Shown here piece after piece: positions 52,537 through 62,783 of a stretch of 64,000 nucleotides of DNA. The DNA is taken from contig DIZL01000012.1 of the NCBI GenBank assembly GCA_002429385.1, positions 67,132 through 131,131 of the forward strand. The letters are read 5' to 3'. Below the pieces are notes generated by a model, which searched no databases, was not told the origin of the DNA, and was given only the letters and a program-made list of their open reading frames with translations. The DNA is from Prolixibacteraceae bacterium UBA6029 (GTDB lineage: Bacteria > Bacteroidota > Bacteroidia > Bacteroidales > Prolixibacteraceae). The position numbers and the translations under genes were made by a program. Every line of letters begins with the position of its first letter. Position 1 is the first letter of the stretch.

Positions 52537-55500
52537 ATGAAAAGAATTAAATGCTCTGCGATAGTACTTATGCTGGTTTTCAGTCTGCAGGTTGCAGTAG
52601 CCCAACATAAGCCATTCCTCGATAATCTGTACGATTATATCGAGAATCCCCAGATGATTGGGCTCAACCAGGAGGAAGGACATGTGCCCCTTTTGCCCTA
52701 TGCCAATCTTGAAAAAGCCTTTAACAGTGCTCCTGAACAATCGTCCGGCTTTTTACCCCTGAACGGGAAATGGAAGTTTCTTTATGCCGTCAATCCGGAT
52801 GGAATAAACCGCAACTTTTTTAAGACCGACTATAACGAAAAGGGGATGGACGAAATAACAGTACCCGGTAACTGGCAGATGCAGGGTTATGGCGAGAAAA
52901 TATTCCGAAATGTATCACAGCCCTTTAAGGTTGATCCTCCGCACATTCCACGCGATTATAATCCGGTAGGTTCGTACCGGAAAACCTTTGCCGTTCCTTC
53001 AGGCTTTAACGGCAAGGAACTGTTTCTTCATTTTGAAGGCGTCTCTTCGGCCTTTTTTGTATGGGTTAATGGTCAGGAAGTGGGCTACAACCAGGGAGCC
53101 AACGAGCCCGCAGAATTCGATGTGACCAGGTATGTAAAGGACGGAAAGAATACTGTTTCGGTCATGGTATTTCAATATTCTGACGGAACCTATAACGAAG
53201 ATCAGGACATGTGGCGCTTTGCAGGTATTTTCAGAAGTGTCTACCTGATGGCCACACCCAAAGTGCATATCCGCGATTATTACGTCAGCGCCGATCTGGA
53301 TGAGAAATATGCGGATGCAACACTTAAGGTTGAAGCTCAAGTTCAGAACTTTTCACAGGCGCCAATCCAAAATTACCAGGTCAGAGTTACCTTGAGGGAT
53401 CAGAACAATAAGACTGTTTTAACTAACCTGACTTCTGAGAAAATTACCCTTGGCGCAGGTGAGATGGCCACAATCCGTATAAAAGCTCCGGTAAAATCGC
53501 CTGCAAAATGGTCGGACGAGAAACCTAATCTCTATCATATCGGATTCGAACTGGTTGATCCCTCAGGCAAAACTACCGAGGCGCTGGCCGACCGTATGGG
53601 GTTTAAGAAAGTGGAAATTAAGCATCAGGTGTTGTATGTAAACGGTGTTGCCGTGAAACTGAACGGAGTGAACAGCCACATGCAGCATCCTGATCTGGGA
53701 CATACCATGGATGTGGAAACCATCCGGAAGGACTTTTACCTGATGAAGCAGTTCAACATCAACTGTGTGCGCACCTGCCATTATCCTCCGGTAAAGGAAT
53801 ACCTGAAGCTGGCCGATGAGCTGGGTATTTACATTGTTGACGAGACCGGTGACGAGGCTCATGCCTCTGAATACATTTCGAACGATCCACTGTGGACCAA
53901 ATCGTATGTTGAACGTGCGGAGAAAATGGTTCTTCGCGACCGCAGTCATCCCAGCATTATCTTTTGGAGTGCAGGAAATGAAAGCGGTTCGGGCTTCAAC
54001 ATCTGTGAGGTAATCAAAGCAGGCAAACGCCTCGATCCAAGCCGTACGGCTTGGATGTACGGGGGGAATGACAACGATCATCCGGGATTTAACCCGGTCA
54101 AATGTGAGGATATCATTGGTCCGAGATATGGAACGCCGTTTGAGCTGCAAGTTTTCTATGGCGAATCGCCCGAAGAAATTGATCCAAGACCTTCGTTCAT
54201 GGATGAGTACCTGGCCGCTACGGGAAACAGCCTTGGTGGAATGGACGAATACTGGGATGTCATTTACCAGTACCCGCGATGCATTGGTGGCGCCATCTGG
54301 GACTGGGTAAGCCCCGGTCTGCGTGAGAAATACCTGAATACGCCTGATGCTTCCGGAAATACAATTTCAGCGGCTTTGATGGGCAAGACTGAGCAGGTTG
54401 CCGGCAAGTATGGGCAAGCGGTTCAGCTGACAGGAACTGACACCTGGATAGAGTTGTACCGTGATCCGAAACTGGATATCACAGGCAAAGCCTTAACCGT
54501 GTCGTTCTGGGTAAAACCTCATGCATGGAACGGAAACGGTACATTCCTGTCTAAAGGGTTTTACCAGTTTGGGGTGGAACAGAACAGCGAAAAAGAACTG
54601 GAGTTTTACGTTGGGGACAAGAAAAGGACAAGCGTAAAAACCGGTCTGCCTGAAAACTGGCAGAACAACTGGCATCTGGTGACAGGTATTTATGACGGCA
54701 AGAATCTGCAAATTGATATCGATGGAGTAAAGAAAGCCGAAACACCCTGTTCACTGAGTATCGAGAATAAGCCGTTTCCGGTTAATATAGGGCGAAATCC
54801 GGAGATAGAAGCTCAGGAGAACCCTAATCATTACAGCAATGCCGCATTCGATCAGGTGGCCATTTTTGACCGTGTAGTGGACGCACAGGAATTGCTGAAT
54901 CCCACGGAAGCCCTTAAAAAGTCAGCCGCTTGCTGGCTCGACTTCGATGAACAGAACGTTAACCAGGATTTCTTCAGTATGGGTGTTGGCGGACGAACCT
55001 ACGGAATGGTGTGGCCGGATCGTAATCCCCAGCCTGAACTGTGGCAGGTGAAGAAATCGGCACAGCCTGTATCGGTAAAAATGATTGATGAAACGAAAGG
55101 TGTAGCTGAGGTATGGAACCGTATGCATTTTACAGGCACCAGCGAACTGGAAGCCGTCTGGCAACTGCAATGTGAAGGGACAGTCGTAAAAGAGGGGCTG
55201 TTGGAGACTTCGGTTCCTGCACTCTCAAGAGCCAAATACACGATTCCGTATCAGCCATTTATTCAGGAGGCGGAAAAAGAATATTTCCTGATGGTCAGTT
55301 TCAGGCAGAAAGAAGATAAGCCCTGGGCAAAGAAAGGGTTTGAAGTCGCCTGGGATCAGATGCCACTGAAAGTTATTCCTGCCAAAGCTACTGAGGCAAC
55401 AGCATCCGCAACAGTACCCGGGATCTCGGAAACCGATCAGGTGATCAGTATTCAGGGCGCCAACTTCATGTATAGTTTCAATAAAAAGACGGGTAGCCTG

Positions 55501-56328
55501 AACTCCGTAGTATTTAATGGAACAGAACTTCTGAAGGAAAGTCTGAACCTGAACGTTTGGCGCGCACCACTGGCCAACGATTTGGATCAATGGACCGTGG
55601 GCATGTCAGGATTAAACAGCCGTCAGCCAGGTATGGGACTGGGGCAATCCAATACATGGTTTGCACATGGCCTTGACCGGATGACTACCACTGCCGACCG
55701 GATCAACTGGACAAAGCATGAGGCGGAGATCAAACTGGTCATTGAAAGTCATACCTCAAACAGCTATATGAGCACATCATTCCAGAACCTGTTTGTCTAT
55801 ACAATCTCCGGATCTGGTAAAATGATACTCGATCACACCGTTACACCTGTAGGGAAAATGCCCGAATGGTTACCAAGGGTTGGAATTCAAATGGTGCTTA
55901 ACCAATCGTTCAATCAGCTGAAATGGTATGGTCGCGGACCGATGGAGACATACCCGGATCGGAAAACAGGAGCAAAGGTAGGCGTGTATTCCGGTTCGGT
56001 AGCTGATCAATATGAGCCGTATCTCATTCCTCAGGAGAACAGCAATAAAACAGATGTGCGATGGGCCAGTTTGGAGAATTCAGAAGGGATGGGGATAAAG
56101 ATTTCATCTGCTGAGCTTTTCAACTTCAGCGCATTGAATGTACAGTCGGATAATCTTTCCAGGGCCATGTATTCGTTTCAGATGAAGCCGTTTGAAGGAG
56201 TAACCCTGAACGTGGATTATGCCTTAAGTGGTGTGGGCTGCACGGCCATTTCCGTATTGAATAAATACAGGGTGATGCCCTCAGAGCGTCAGTTCCAACT
56301 GATTTTTGAACCATATAAGAAATTGTAA
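52537..56328 (+). CDS. Secreted GH2 beta-galactosidase-like enzyme with LamG insertion
   Basis: This 1263-residue secreted protein (signal peptide about 1-22, VAVAQ) is a LacZ-like GH2 enzyme. A sugar-binding jelly-roll (PGNWQMQGYGEKIFRNV), Ig-like domains and the barrel follow. E482 in FWSAGNESGSG is the acid/base and E557 in FMDEYLAATGNSLGG the likely nucleophile. After GGAIWDWVSPGL, about residues 600-800 form a LamG-like beta-sandwich (GKALTVSFWVKPH, WHLVTGIYDGKNLQIDIDG), and the barrel then resumes with DFFSMGVGGRTYGMVWPDR. A Bgal_small_N domain closes the protein. The insertion might bind substrate. It follows the two Tat genes with its own promoter. Confidence 0.9.
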   Translation: MKRIKCSAIVLMLVFSLQVAVAQHKPFLDNLYDYIENPQMIGLNQEEGHVPLLPYANLEKAFNSAPEQSSGFLPLNGKWKFLYAVNPDGINRNFFKTDYNEKGMDEITVPGNWQMQGYGEKIFRNVSQPFKVDPPHIPRDYNPVGSYRKTFAVPSGFNGKELFLHFEGVSSAFFVWVNGQEVGYNQGANEPAEFDVTRYVKDGKNTVSVMVFQYSDGTYNEDQDMWRFAGIFRSVYLMATPKVHIRDYYVSADLDEKYADATLKVEAQVQNFSQAPIQNYQVRVTLRDQNNKTVLTNLTSEKITLGAGEMATIRIKAPVKSPAKWSDEKPNLYHIGFELVDPSGKTTEALADRMGFKKVEIKHQVLYVNGVAVKLNGVNSHMQHPDLGHTMDVETIRKDFYLMKQFNINCVRTCHYPPVKEYLKLADELGIYIVDETGDEAHASEYISNDPLWTKSYVERAEKMVLRDRSHPSIIFWSAGNESGSGFNICEVIKAGKRLDPSRTAWMYGGNDNDHPGFNPVKCEDIIGPRYGTPFELQVFYGESPEEIDPRPSFMDEYLAATGNSLGGMDEYWDVIYQYPRCIGGAIWDWVSPGLREKYLNTPDASGNTISAALMGKTEQVAGKYGQAVQLTGTDTWIELYRDPKLDITGKALTVSFWVKPHAWNGNGTFLSKGFYQFGVEQNSEKELEFYVGDKKRTSVKTGLPENWQNNWHLVTGIYDGKNLQIDIDGVKKAETPCSLSIENKPFPVNIGRNPEIEAQENPNHYSNAAFDQVAIFDRVVDAQELLNPTEALKKSAACWLDFDEQNVNQDFFSMGVGGRTYGMVWPDRNPQPELWQVKKSAQPVSVKMIDETKGVAEVWNRMHFTGTSELEAVWQLQCEGTVVKEGLLETSVPALSRAKYTIPYQPFIQEAEKEYFLMVSFRQKEDKPWAKKGFEVAWDQMPLKVIPAKATEATASATVPGISETDQVISIQGANFMYSFNKKTGSLNSVVFNGTELLKESLNLNVWRAPLANDLDQWTVGMSGLNSRQPGMGLGQSNTWFAHGLDRMTTTADRINWTKHEAEIKLVIESHTSNSYMSTSFQNLFVYTISGSGKMILDHTVTPVGKMPEWLPRVGIQMVLNQSFNQLKWYGRGPMETYPDRKTGAKVGVYSGSVADQYEPYLIPQENSNKTDVRWASLENSEGMGIKISSAELFNFSALNVQSDNLSRAMYSFQMKPFEGVTLNVDYALSGVGCTAISVLNKYRVMPSERQFQLIFEPYKKL

Positions 56329-56670
56329 TTGTAACAGTCATTCAATAGTCATTTATAGTCATTCAATAGTCATTCAATGGTCATTTATTGTTTCGAGACA
56401 ACTGAATGACAATAAATGACCATTGAATGACAATAAATGACTGCCATGATGGAGCAATTTGGTAAACAAACATACCTATTAATAAATTGCCTGCTTCTAC
56501 TGTGAATAATGTTGAACTATTTTTACTATCTTGTGCCTGATTGATTTACGCATGAATATACTCTGATCTGCCTTGATTCTTCATCCGGGATGATTCATCA
56601 ATCCCTTTAAATACAAAGAAGGCACAGAAATGTAAACATATTTTATCATCAAGTTCTAAATCTGAAACCT
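56329..56670. other. Gene-free region with tandem-repeat hairpin
   Basis: Apart from the repeat hairpin at 56336-56443, the remaining 230 bases hold no recognised gene or promoter before the response regulator. Confidence 0.6.
56336..56443. repeat. Inverted repeat built from short tandem units
   Basis: The left arm (56336-56390) is built from units GTCATTCAATA, GTCATTTATA, GTCATTCAATA, GTCATTCAATG and GTCATTTATTG, mostly 11 bp. The right arm (56410-56443) reads back the last of these as CAATAAATGACCATTGAATG and CAATAAATGACTG. The loop is about 19 bases. It starts a few bases after the GH2 stop. Confidence 0.85.
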
Positions 56671-57111
56671 ATGGAATCTTCCTTCAGAAGCATATTATTG
56701 GTAGACGACGATCCGAACGATGTCACCCTGATGAAGTCGGCACTTGAAGAAGTACATTTTGGCAATCCTATCATTGTTGCCGAAGATGGAGAAGAAGCTC
56801 TCGATTATCTGTTTCATAGGGGAAGGTTTGCTGACATCAATGATAACCTTCCGGTATTTATCCTTCTCGACATTAAAATGCCCAAGTTGGACGGGATTGA
56901 CGTACTGGGATTAATCCGTGACGAGCCTTCCTTTGATAAGGTTCCGGTTATCATGATGACTTCTTCCAGAGACACCTCCGATCTGGAGGAATGCTATAAA
57001 TATGGCGTCCCGGGTACCGGGATCGTTAAACCCATTAATATCACCGAATTTATTCAGGTTGTGAAGGAGATTGGAAAATATTGGGTTGTGATTAATGAGG
57101 TTTCCACGTAA
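56671..57111 (+). CDS. Stand-alone response regulator receiver protein
   Basis: This 146-residue CheY-like receiver (Rcp1-type) has the acidic pair VDDDP, D67 in LLDIKMPK as the phosphoacceptor, TSS near residue 98, and IVKPIN with the lysine. It has no output domain. It stands 15 bases before a hybrid kinase gene, so it is a natural partner or a phosphate sink for it. Confidence 0.93.
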   Translation: MESSFRSILLVDDDPNDVTLMKSALEEVHFGNPIIVAEDGEEALDYLFHRGRFADINDNLPVFILLDIKMPKLDGIDVLGLIRDEPSFDKVPVIMMTSSRDTSDLEECYKYGVPGTGIVKPINITEFIQVVKEIGKYWVVINEVST

Positions 57112-57126
57112 TAGCACTAGCCAATT

Positions 57127-59418
57127 ATGGAAAGCATAGAAACGCCAATTAAAATTCTTCATCTGGAAGACAACCTCCTCGATTCTGAATTAGTGCAATT
57201 GTGCCTGAGAAATGAGAAACTCAACTTTGAATATTACTTTGCCGATAACGAGCATGATTTTAAGGCTCATCTGGAGAATCAAACGATCGACATAATCCTT
57301 TCCGACTATAATCTTCCGGGTTACAGTGGTGCAGAGGCGCTGGCGTTGATCAGAAATAACTTTCCCAATATTCCCTTTGTATTTGTCAGTGGAGTACTGG
57401 GCGAAGATGCGGCCATTGAATCGCTTCTGAATGGTGCAACTGATTATGTGCTAAAAAACAAACTTGGGAAACTGGACCCTGCCATAAAGCATGCATTGAG
57501 AGAGTCTCATTTACAAAAGGAGTACCTGAAAACCATCGATAATATCCGAATTAAAGAGAAGCAATATCACCTGCTTGTTGAAGGAATTAACGAGGGGATT
57601 ATGATGTCCGACAGCAATGATACAATTCAGTTCGTCAATCAACAGATCTGTGTCATAACCGGGTATAAAGCTGAAGAACTGCTTGGAAAAAACAGCGCCC
57701 AAATCCTTTATGATTCAAGGAACCTGAAAATCATTCAGGAGAAAAACAGTCTTTTGATGCGGGGATTTAAGGACATTTTTGAAATAGAAATTTTAAATAA
57801 GCACAGGGAAAAGTTATGGATGCGGATTAGTGGGTCCCCTGTGTTTGATGATAAAGGAAAAGTATCCGGATCGATTAGTGTCTTTGAAAATATCAATGAC
57901 AGGAAAAGAGCCGAAGATGAACTTCGTAAATTAACAAGGGCTGTTGATCAGAGTCCCGGTTCGATCGTGATTACTGATACCGAAGGAATCATCGAATATG
58001 CCAACCCGGCAACAGTAATATTATCAGGGTTTTCAATGGAGGAGATGACTAATGGGCAATGTAACATCTTTGGGTCTGGTAAAATACGGAACGAATTTGA
58101 GCAAATAAGAGAATCGGTCAAATCAGGAAAGATCTGGGATGGAGAGTTTCAAAACCGTAAGAAAAATGGAGAATTCTATTGGGAGGCGGCTACTATTTCA
58201 CCAATTTTTAATAGCAAGGGCGATATCACTCATTTCCTGGCTATCAGGGAGGATATTTCGGAACGAAGAAAACTGACAGAACAACTGACTTCAGCCAAAG
58301 AAAAAGCGGAAGAGAACGACCGTTTAAAATCAGCATTCCTGGCTAATATCAGTCACGAAATCCGCACCCCAATGAATGGTATTCTTGGTTTTGCCGAACT
58401 GTTAAAGATCCCCAAACTCTCGCACGAAGCGCAGAAAAGATATATCCACATCATCGAGCAGAGCGGTAATCGGATGCTCAATATCATCAGTGACATTGTA
58501 GATATTTCCAAAATCGAATCCGGACAGATGGACATCCATATTAAGGAGACCAATGTTAATATGTTGTTAAATGAATTACTGCTCATCTATACTCCTGAAG
58601 CCAATTCCAAGGGTCTCGGGTTATCATTTTCATCTTCACTGACTGATACCGGGAGCAACATTCATACCGATCATGCCCGGTTAAAACAGATATTATCGTA
58701 CCTGATCAAAAATGCACTGAAATTCACCGAGGTCGGAGCTATTGCCTTCGGATACTCAAAAAATGGTGACATGCTTGAGTTCTTCGTGAAGGATACCGGT
58801 GTTGGCATTTCAAAAGACCAATCAGAATTGATCTTCGAAAGGTTCAGACAGGGCAGTATCTCATTTACCAGGGCATACGAAGGGGCAGGCCTTGGATTGT
58901 CAATTTCCAAAGCATTGGTGCAGATGCTGGGAGGTGAAATATGGGTACATTCTATGCCGGGCAAAGGATCAGAATTTTTCTTCAGGATCCCGTTTGTGAA
59001 ACAAAATGAATGGTCGGCAAACAAAGTCATTGAACAGGATTCCCGTTCGGTTCATATCCTGATTGTCGAAGATGATGAGAACAGCATTCTTTATGTCAAG
59101 GCCATCCTCGAGGATGAAAATGCAATTCTGCTGGAAGCAGGGAATGTTACCCGGGCAGTCGACCTGGTAAAGAAGCATCCTGAAATCGATATTGTCTTGA
59201 TAGATCTGAATATATATGGTAAAGATGGCTTCAAGGCTATTCGTCAAATCAAAAAATTAAGACCTCTCCTCCCGATCATTGCTCAAACGGCCTATGCTTT
59301 TTCTGAAGAGGAGGAAATAGCCAGGGAGGCAGGCTGTACTGTTTTCCTGTCGAAACCTGTTAAGAAACAGGTCCTGATTGAAAAAATCCGTGAATTGTTT
59401 CAGAAGGAGTACAGCTGA
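57127..59418 (+). CDS. Hybrid sensor kinase: REC-PAS-PAS-HisKA-HATPase-REC
   Basis: This 763-residue cytoplasmic protein starts with a receiver (LHLEDN; LSDYNLPG), followed by two PAS regions (about 145-265 and 265-385). The HisKA domain has H410 in NISHEIRTP, the HATPase has NALKF and AGLGLSISK, and a C-terminal receiver carries VEDDE, VLIDLN and LSKPVKK. No membrane helix is present. With a receiver at each end it can act as a phosphorelay centre. It follows the single-receiver gene and precedes another large PAS kinase. Confidence 0.92.
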   Translation: MESIETPIKILHLEDNLLDSELVQLCLRNEKLNFEYYFADNEHDFKAHLENQTIDIILSDYNLPGYSGAEALALIRNNFPNIPFVFVSGVLGEDAAIESLLNGATDYVLKNKLGKLDPAIKHALRESHLQKEYLKTIDNIRIKEKQYHLLVEGINEGIMMSDSNDTIQFVNQQICVITGYKAEELLGKNSAQILYDSRNLKIIQEKNSLLMRGFKDIFEIEILNKHREKLWMRISGSPVFDDKGKVSGSISVFENINDRKRAEDELRKLTRAVDQSPGSIVITDTEGIIEYANPATVILSGFSMEEMTNGQCNIFGSGKIRNEFEQIRESVKSGKIWDGEFQNRKKNGEFYWEAATISPIFNSKGDITHFLAIREDISERRKLTEQLTSAKEKAEENDRLKSAFLANISHEIRTPMNGILGFAELLKIPKLSHEAQKRYIHIIEQSGNRMLNIISDIVDISKIESGQMDIHIKETNVNMLLNELLLIYTPEANSKGLGLSFSSSLTDTGSNIHTDHARLKQILSYLIKNALKFTEVGAIAFGYSKNGDMLEFFVKDTGVGISKDQSELIFERFRQGSISFTRAYEGAGLGLSISKALVQMLGGEIWVHSMPGKGSEFFFRIPFVKQNEWSANKVIEQDSRSVHILIVEDDENSILYVKAILEDENAILLEAGNVTRAVDLVKKHPEIDIVLIDLNIYGKDGFKAIRQIKKLRPLLPIIAQTAYAFSEEEEIAREAGCTVFLSKPVKKQVLIEKIRELFQKEYS

Positions 59419-59546
59419 CTTTTACCCAACAGAAATCTTCTCTTTTGCCTGAAATGCATTTCCTTAAGCTTAATTTGCATGAATTACATTTAAATATCGT
59501 AAATTTAAATAAAATTAATATTGGTGTCGTTCAAATTCCATCCTGA

Positions 59547-62500
59547 TTGACCCCTATAGAGGTGATCAGTGCAACCAAAAGAGTCAAAAGAGACTATCTA
59601 AAATATATTCTGGTGAAAAAGCAAGATAACGTTGGCATCAACTCTTCTAAGCTTAGGAAAAAAGCAGAAGAATTAGTGAAGCAGAAAGCTCAGTACACAG
59701 AGTCAACCCATTCAGAAGTTGATCAACTGAAGCTGCTTCATGAGCTTGAAGTTTACGAGATGGAACTGGAATTGCAAAATGCAGAACTATTATCGGCAAT
59801 TTTTGAGTCTCAGGAGGCCATTCAATTTTATGATTTTGCACCATCAGGCTTTTTTACCCTGTCCAAAGAAGGTGAAATTGTGAATTTAAATATCTGTGGG
59901 GCACAAATTCTGAACGAAGAACGTCCCAATTTGAAAAACATCCACTTCGGTATTTTTGTTTCTGAGGGTACCAAGACTATCTTTAATCATTTTCTCCAAC
60001 GGATATTTCACAGCCATACTAAACAATCCTGCGAAGTAACCTTGATCCCAAACAGAAATCGACCCCTCTATGTTCACCTTACCGGTATTGTTTCTGAAAA
60101 CGGGGAAAATTGCTTGATAACCGCCTTGGATCTTATCGAACGAAAGCAGGCGGAACAGGCCTTAAAAGACAGTGAGGTTAAATACCGCAGGTTAATTGAA
60201 AATTCTCCTGATGCGATTACTATTTATGCGGAAGGAGAAATCGTCCTGGTCAATAAGGAATGCCTTCGTCTGATGCATGCAAGAAGTGAATATGACCTGA
60301 TTGGAAGATCATTGAATGAATTTGTTCATCCCGATTGCCGCGAATTGGTCGCTGAGCAGATGTCTCAATTGGTTACAGACAGTAAGCCATTACCGCTCAT
60401 TGAAGAAAAATTTGTGCGATTGGATGGTTCTGTCGTTGACATTGAAGTGAAATCAGTACCTATCCTTTATGAGAATAAACCTGCGGTGCAATTGATTGTT
60501 CGGGACATCACCGAACGCAAACGGTCAGAAGAAGCTCTGCGGGCGAGTGAAGCGCGTTTTCGCATGATGTTTGAAAGAAGCCTTATCGGAATTTTGATGA
60601 CAAATCCTAATGGTGAAATTTATGCGGCCAACCCTGAGGCCTGTCGTTTGCTGGGACGCACCGAAGATGAAATTTGCCGGATCGGACGAAACGGGATAGT
60701 CGACCTGACCAATCCGAATTTAAGCGCCGCACTCGAAGAACATACACGAACAGGCCATTTCAAAGGAGAACTCACCTATGTCCGTGCAGATGGAACTATA
60801 TTCCCGATCGATCTGGATAGCGGTACTTTTAACGATTCCGCAGGACAAACGCATGCATACAACTTTTTTCAGGATATATCCAGACGCAAAAGGGGGCAAA
60901 AGACCCGGTTTGAATCTGAAGCCAATGTCCATGCCCTGATTAATGCAACGGATGAATCAATCTTTCTGGTTTCGGAGGATGATACGCTGATTGCTTTGAA
61001 CGAAATTGCCGCCCAACGCATGGGTCAACCCATCGAAGCATTAATAGGTTGTAAAATATCTGAAATAATGCCATCTGAGGTATATGCCTCTCGTCGCCCC
61101 TTCTTTAATCAGGTACTGCAGAATGGCGTAAACGTTAAATTTGATGATGAGCGTAATGGTCGCTGGCTGTCCAACCATATCTTTCCTGTATTTAATGCTG
61201 AGGGAAATGTAACCCGCTATGCGGTTTTCAGTCGCGATATCACCGACAGTAAGGAGATCGAACTGGCCCTGCGCACTTCGCAGGTTTTTCTGAACAGCAT
61301 TATCGAAAACAGTCCGAATGCCCTTTGGATCTCTGACGAACAGGGGACGCTTATGCGAATGAATCAGGCCTGTCGCGACATTATTCATTTTCGGGACGAG
61401 GAAGTAGTAGGCAAGTATAATATTTTAAAAGATAATCTTTTGGAAGAGCAAGGACTCATGCCTTTGGTCAAAGATGTTTTTGAGAAAGGAGTCACTGTGC
61501 GGTTTGAGACATCCTATGACACTGCTGTGATTACGGGCGTTCAACTTGAAAAGACTACAAAGATCATCCTGGATGTCAATATTTCTCCCATCCTGAATGC
61601 GGAGGGAAAAGTTACGAATGCAATCATTCAGCAAATTGACATTACCGAGCATAAAATAGCCGAAGAAGCCTTGCTTAAAAGCAAACAGCAGTACGACAAC
61701 CTGGTTGCCAGGATACCCTTTGGGGTTTATATCCTCCGTTCCAAACCCGATAAATCATTTGCACTCGACTACGTCAGCCCCCGGATGGCAGAAATGCTTG
61801 ATTTGAGCATGGAAGGGCTTCTGTCAGATGCCAATCTGGTTCTACAATCCATTCACCCCGATGACAGATATTCATTTACAAAAATGAACCTGGAGGGCAT
61901 TCGATTGAAACAATCCTTTGACTGGAAAGGGCGCATACTGTCAAATGATACGATCAAATGGATGCACTTCCTCTCGACTCCCGAAATGTTGGTTAACGGG
62001 GATACATTATGGCATGGTATAGTAATTGACATCACCGAACGCATCAATGCCGATCTGAAAATTCAGCATATTAATGAAGAACTGTCCACTGCCATTGCCC
62101 AGAAAGATAAATTCTTTTCAATCATCGCCCACGACCTGCGCAGTCCGTTCAATGTTTTCCTGGGCTTCACAGAAATGATGGTCGAAGATTTACCTTCAAT
62201 GACACATAAACAGCTTCAGGATATAGCCTTTTCAATGAGAGGCTCGGCCATTAATCTGTATCAGTTACTCGAAAATCTTCTGGAGTGGTCGCTCATGCAA
62301 CAAGGCATAAGCAAAGCTGACCCCAAATCGTTCGCAGTAGGCCCGAAAATTACCCAAAGTCTGCAATCGGTTCAGGAATCCGCCAATAAAAAAGACATTG
62401 AACTTGCCTGTCTGATCCCCGAAGAACTCAAGGTTTTAGCCGATGAGAATATGTTTCAGTCCATCATTCGAAACTTAACCGGGAATGCCGTCAAATTCAC

Positions 62501-62783
62501 TCCAAAAGGTGGGAAGATCATTCTTTCCGCCAAACCTTTAGCCAATAGTTTTGTCGGAATTTCAATACAGGATAGCGGTATCGGGATGGACGAGGAACTG
62601 ATCGGCAAACTGTTCACCCCCAATGAGCGAACTAGCCGCAGGGGTACTGATGGCGAACTCAGCACCGGTTTGGGCCTTCTGATCTGCAAAGATTTTGTGG
62701 AGAAAAACGGTGGTAAAATCCGGGCTGAGAGTGAAAAAGGTAAAGGAAGCACGTTTTATTTTACTTTACCGGCTGGCGTTTAG
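59547..62783 (+). CDS. Multi-PAS sensor histidine kinase
   Basis: This protein of up to 1078 residues has an N-terminal LRKKAEELVKQK and ELEVYEMELELQNAEL coiled region common in Bacteroidota PAS kinases, then about six PAS domains (repeated ...DITERK... ends), and a HisKA with H862 in IAHDLRSP, then a HATPase (TGNAVKFTP, GLGLLICKDF). The kinase module is close in sequence to that of the 25265 sensor kinase: both end in similar ...GSTF.FT.PA strings. No membrane helix is evident. The start is uncertain: TTG 59547 or GTG 59613, because the first ATG falls far inside the conserved region. Confidence 0.88.
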   Translation: MTPIEVISATKRVKRDYLKYILVKKQDNVGINSSKLRKKAEELVKQKAQYTESTHSEVDQLKLLHELEVYEMELELQNAELLSAIFESQEAIQFYDFAPSGFFTLSKEGEIVNLNICGAQILNEERPNLKNIHFGIFVSEGTKTIFNHFLQRIFHSHTKQSCEVTLIPNRNRPLYVHLTGIVSENGENCLITALDLIERKQAEQALKDSEVKYRRLIENSPDAITIYAEGEIVLVNKECLRLMHARSEYDLIGRSLNEFVHPDCRELVAEQMSQLVTDSKPLPLIEEKFVRLDGSVVDIEVKSVPILYENKPAVQLIVRDITERKRSEEALRASEARFRMMFERSLIGILMTNPNGEIYAANPEACRLLGRTEDEICRIGRNGIVDLTNPNLSAALEEHTRTGHFKGELTYVRADGTIFPIDLDSGTFNDSAGQTHAYNFFQDISRRKRGQKTRFESEANVHALINATDESIFLVSEDDTLIALNEIAAQRMGQPIEALIGCKISEIMPSEVYASRRPFFNQVLQNGVNVKFDDERNGRWLSNHIFPVFNAEGNVTRYAVFSRDITDSKEIELALRTSQVFLNSIIENSPNALWISDEQGTLMRMNQACRDIIHFRDEEVVGKYNILKDNLLEEQGLMPLVKDVFEKGVTVRFETSYDTAVITGVQLEKTTKIILDVNISPILNAEGKVTNAIIQQIDITEHKIAEEALLKSKQQYDNLVARIPFGVYILRSKPDKSFALDYVSPRMAEMLDLSMEGLLSDANLVLQSIHPDDRYSFTKMNLEGIRLKQSFDWKGRILSNDTIKWMHFLSTPEMLVNGDTLWHGIVIDITERINADLKIQHINEELSTAIAQKDKFFSIIAHDLRSPFNVFLGFTEMMVEDLPSMTHKQLQDIAFSMRGSAINLYQLLENLLEWSLMQQGISKADPKSFAVGPKITQSLQSVQESANKKDIELACLIPEELKVLADENMFQSIIRNLTGNAVKFTPKGGKIILSAKPLANSFVGISIQDSGIGMDEELIGKLFTPNERTSRRGTDGELSTGLGLLICKDFVEKNGGKIRAESEKGKGSTFYFTLPAGV

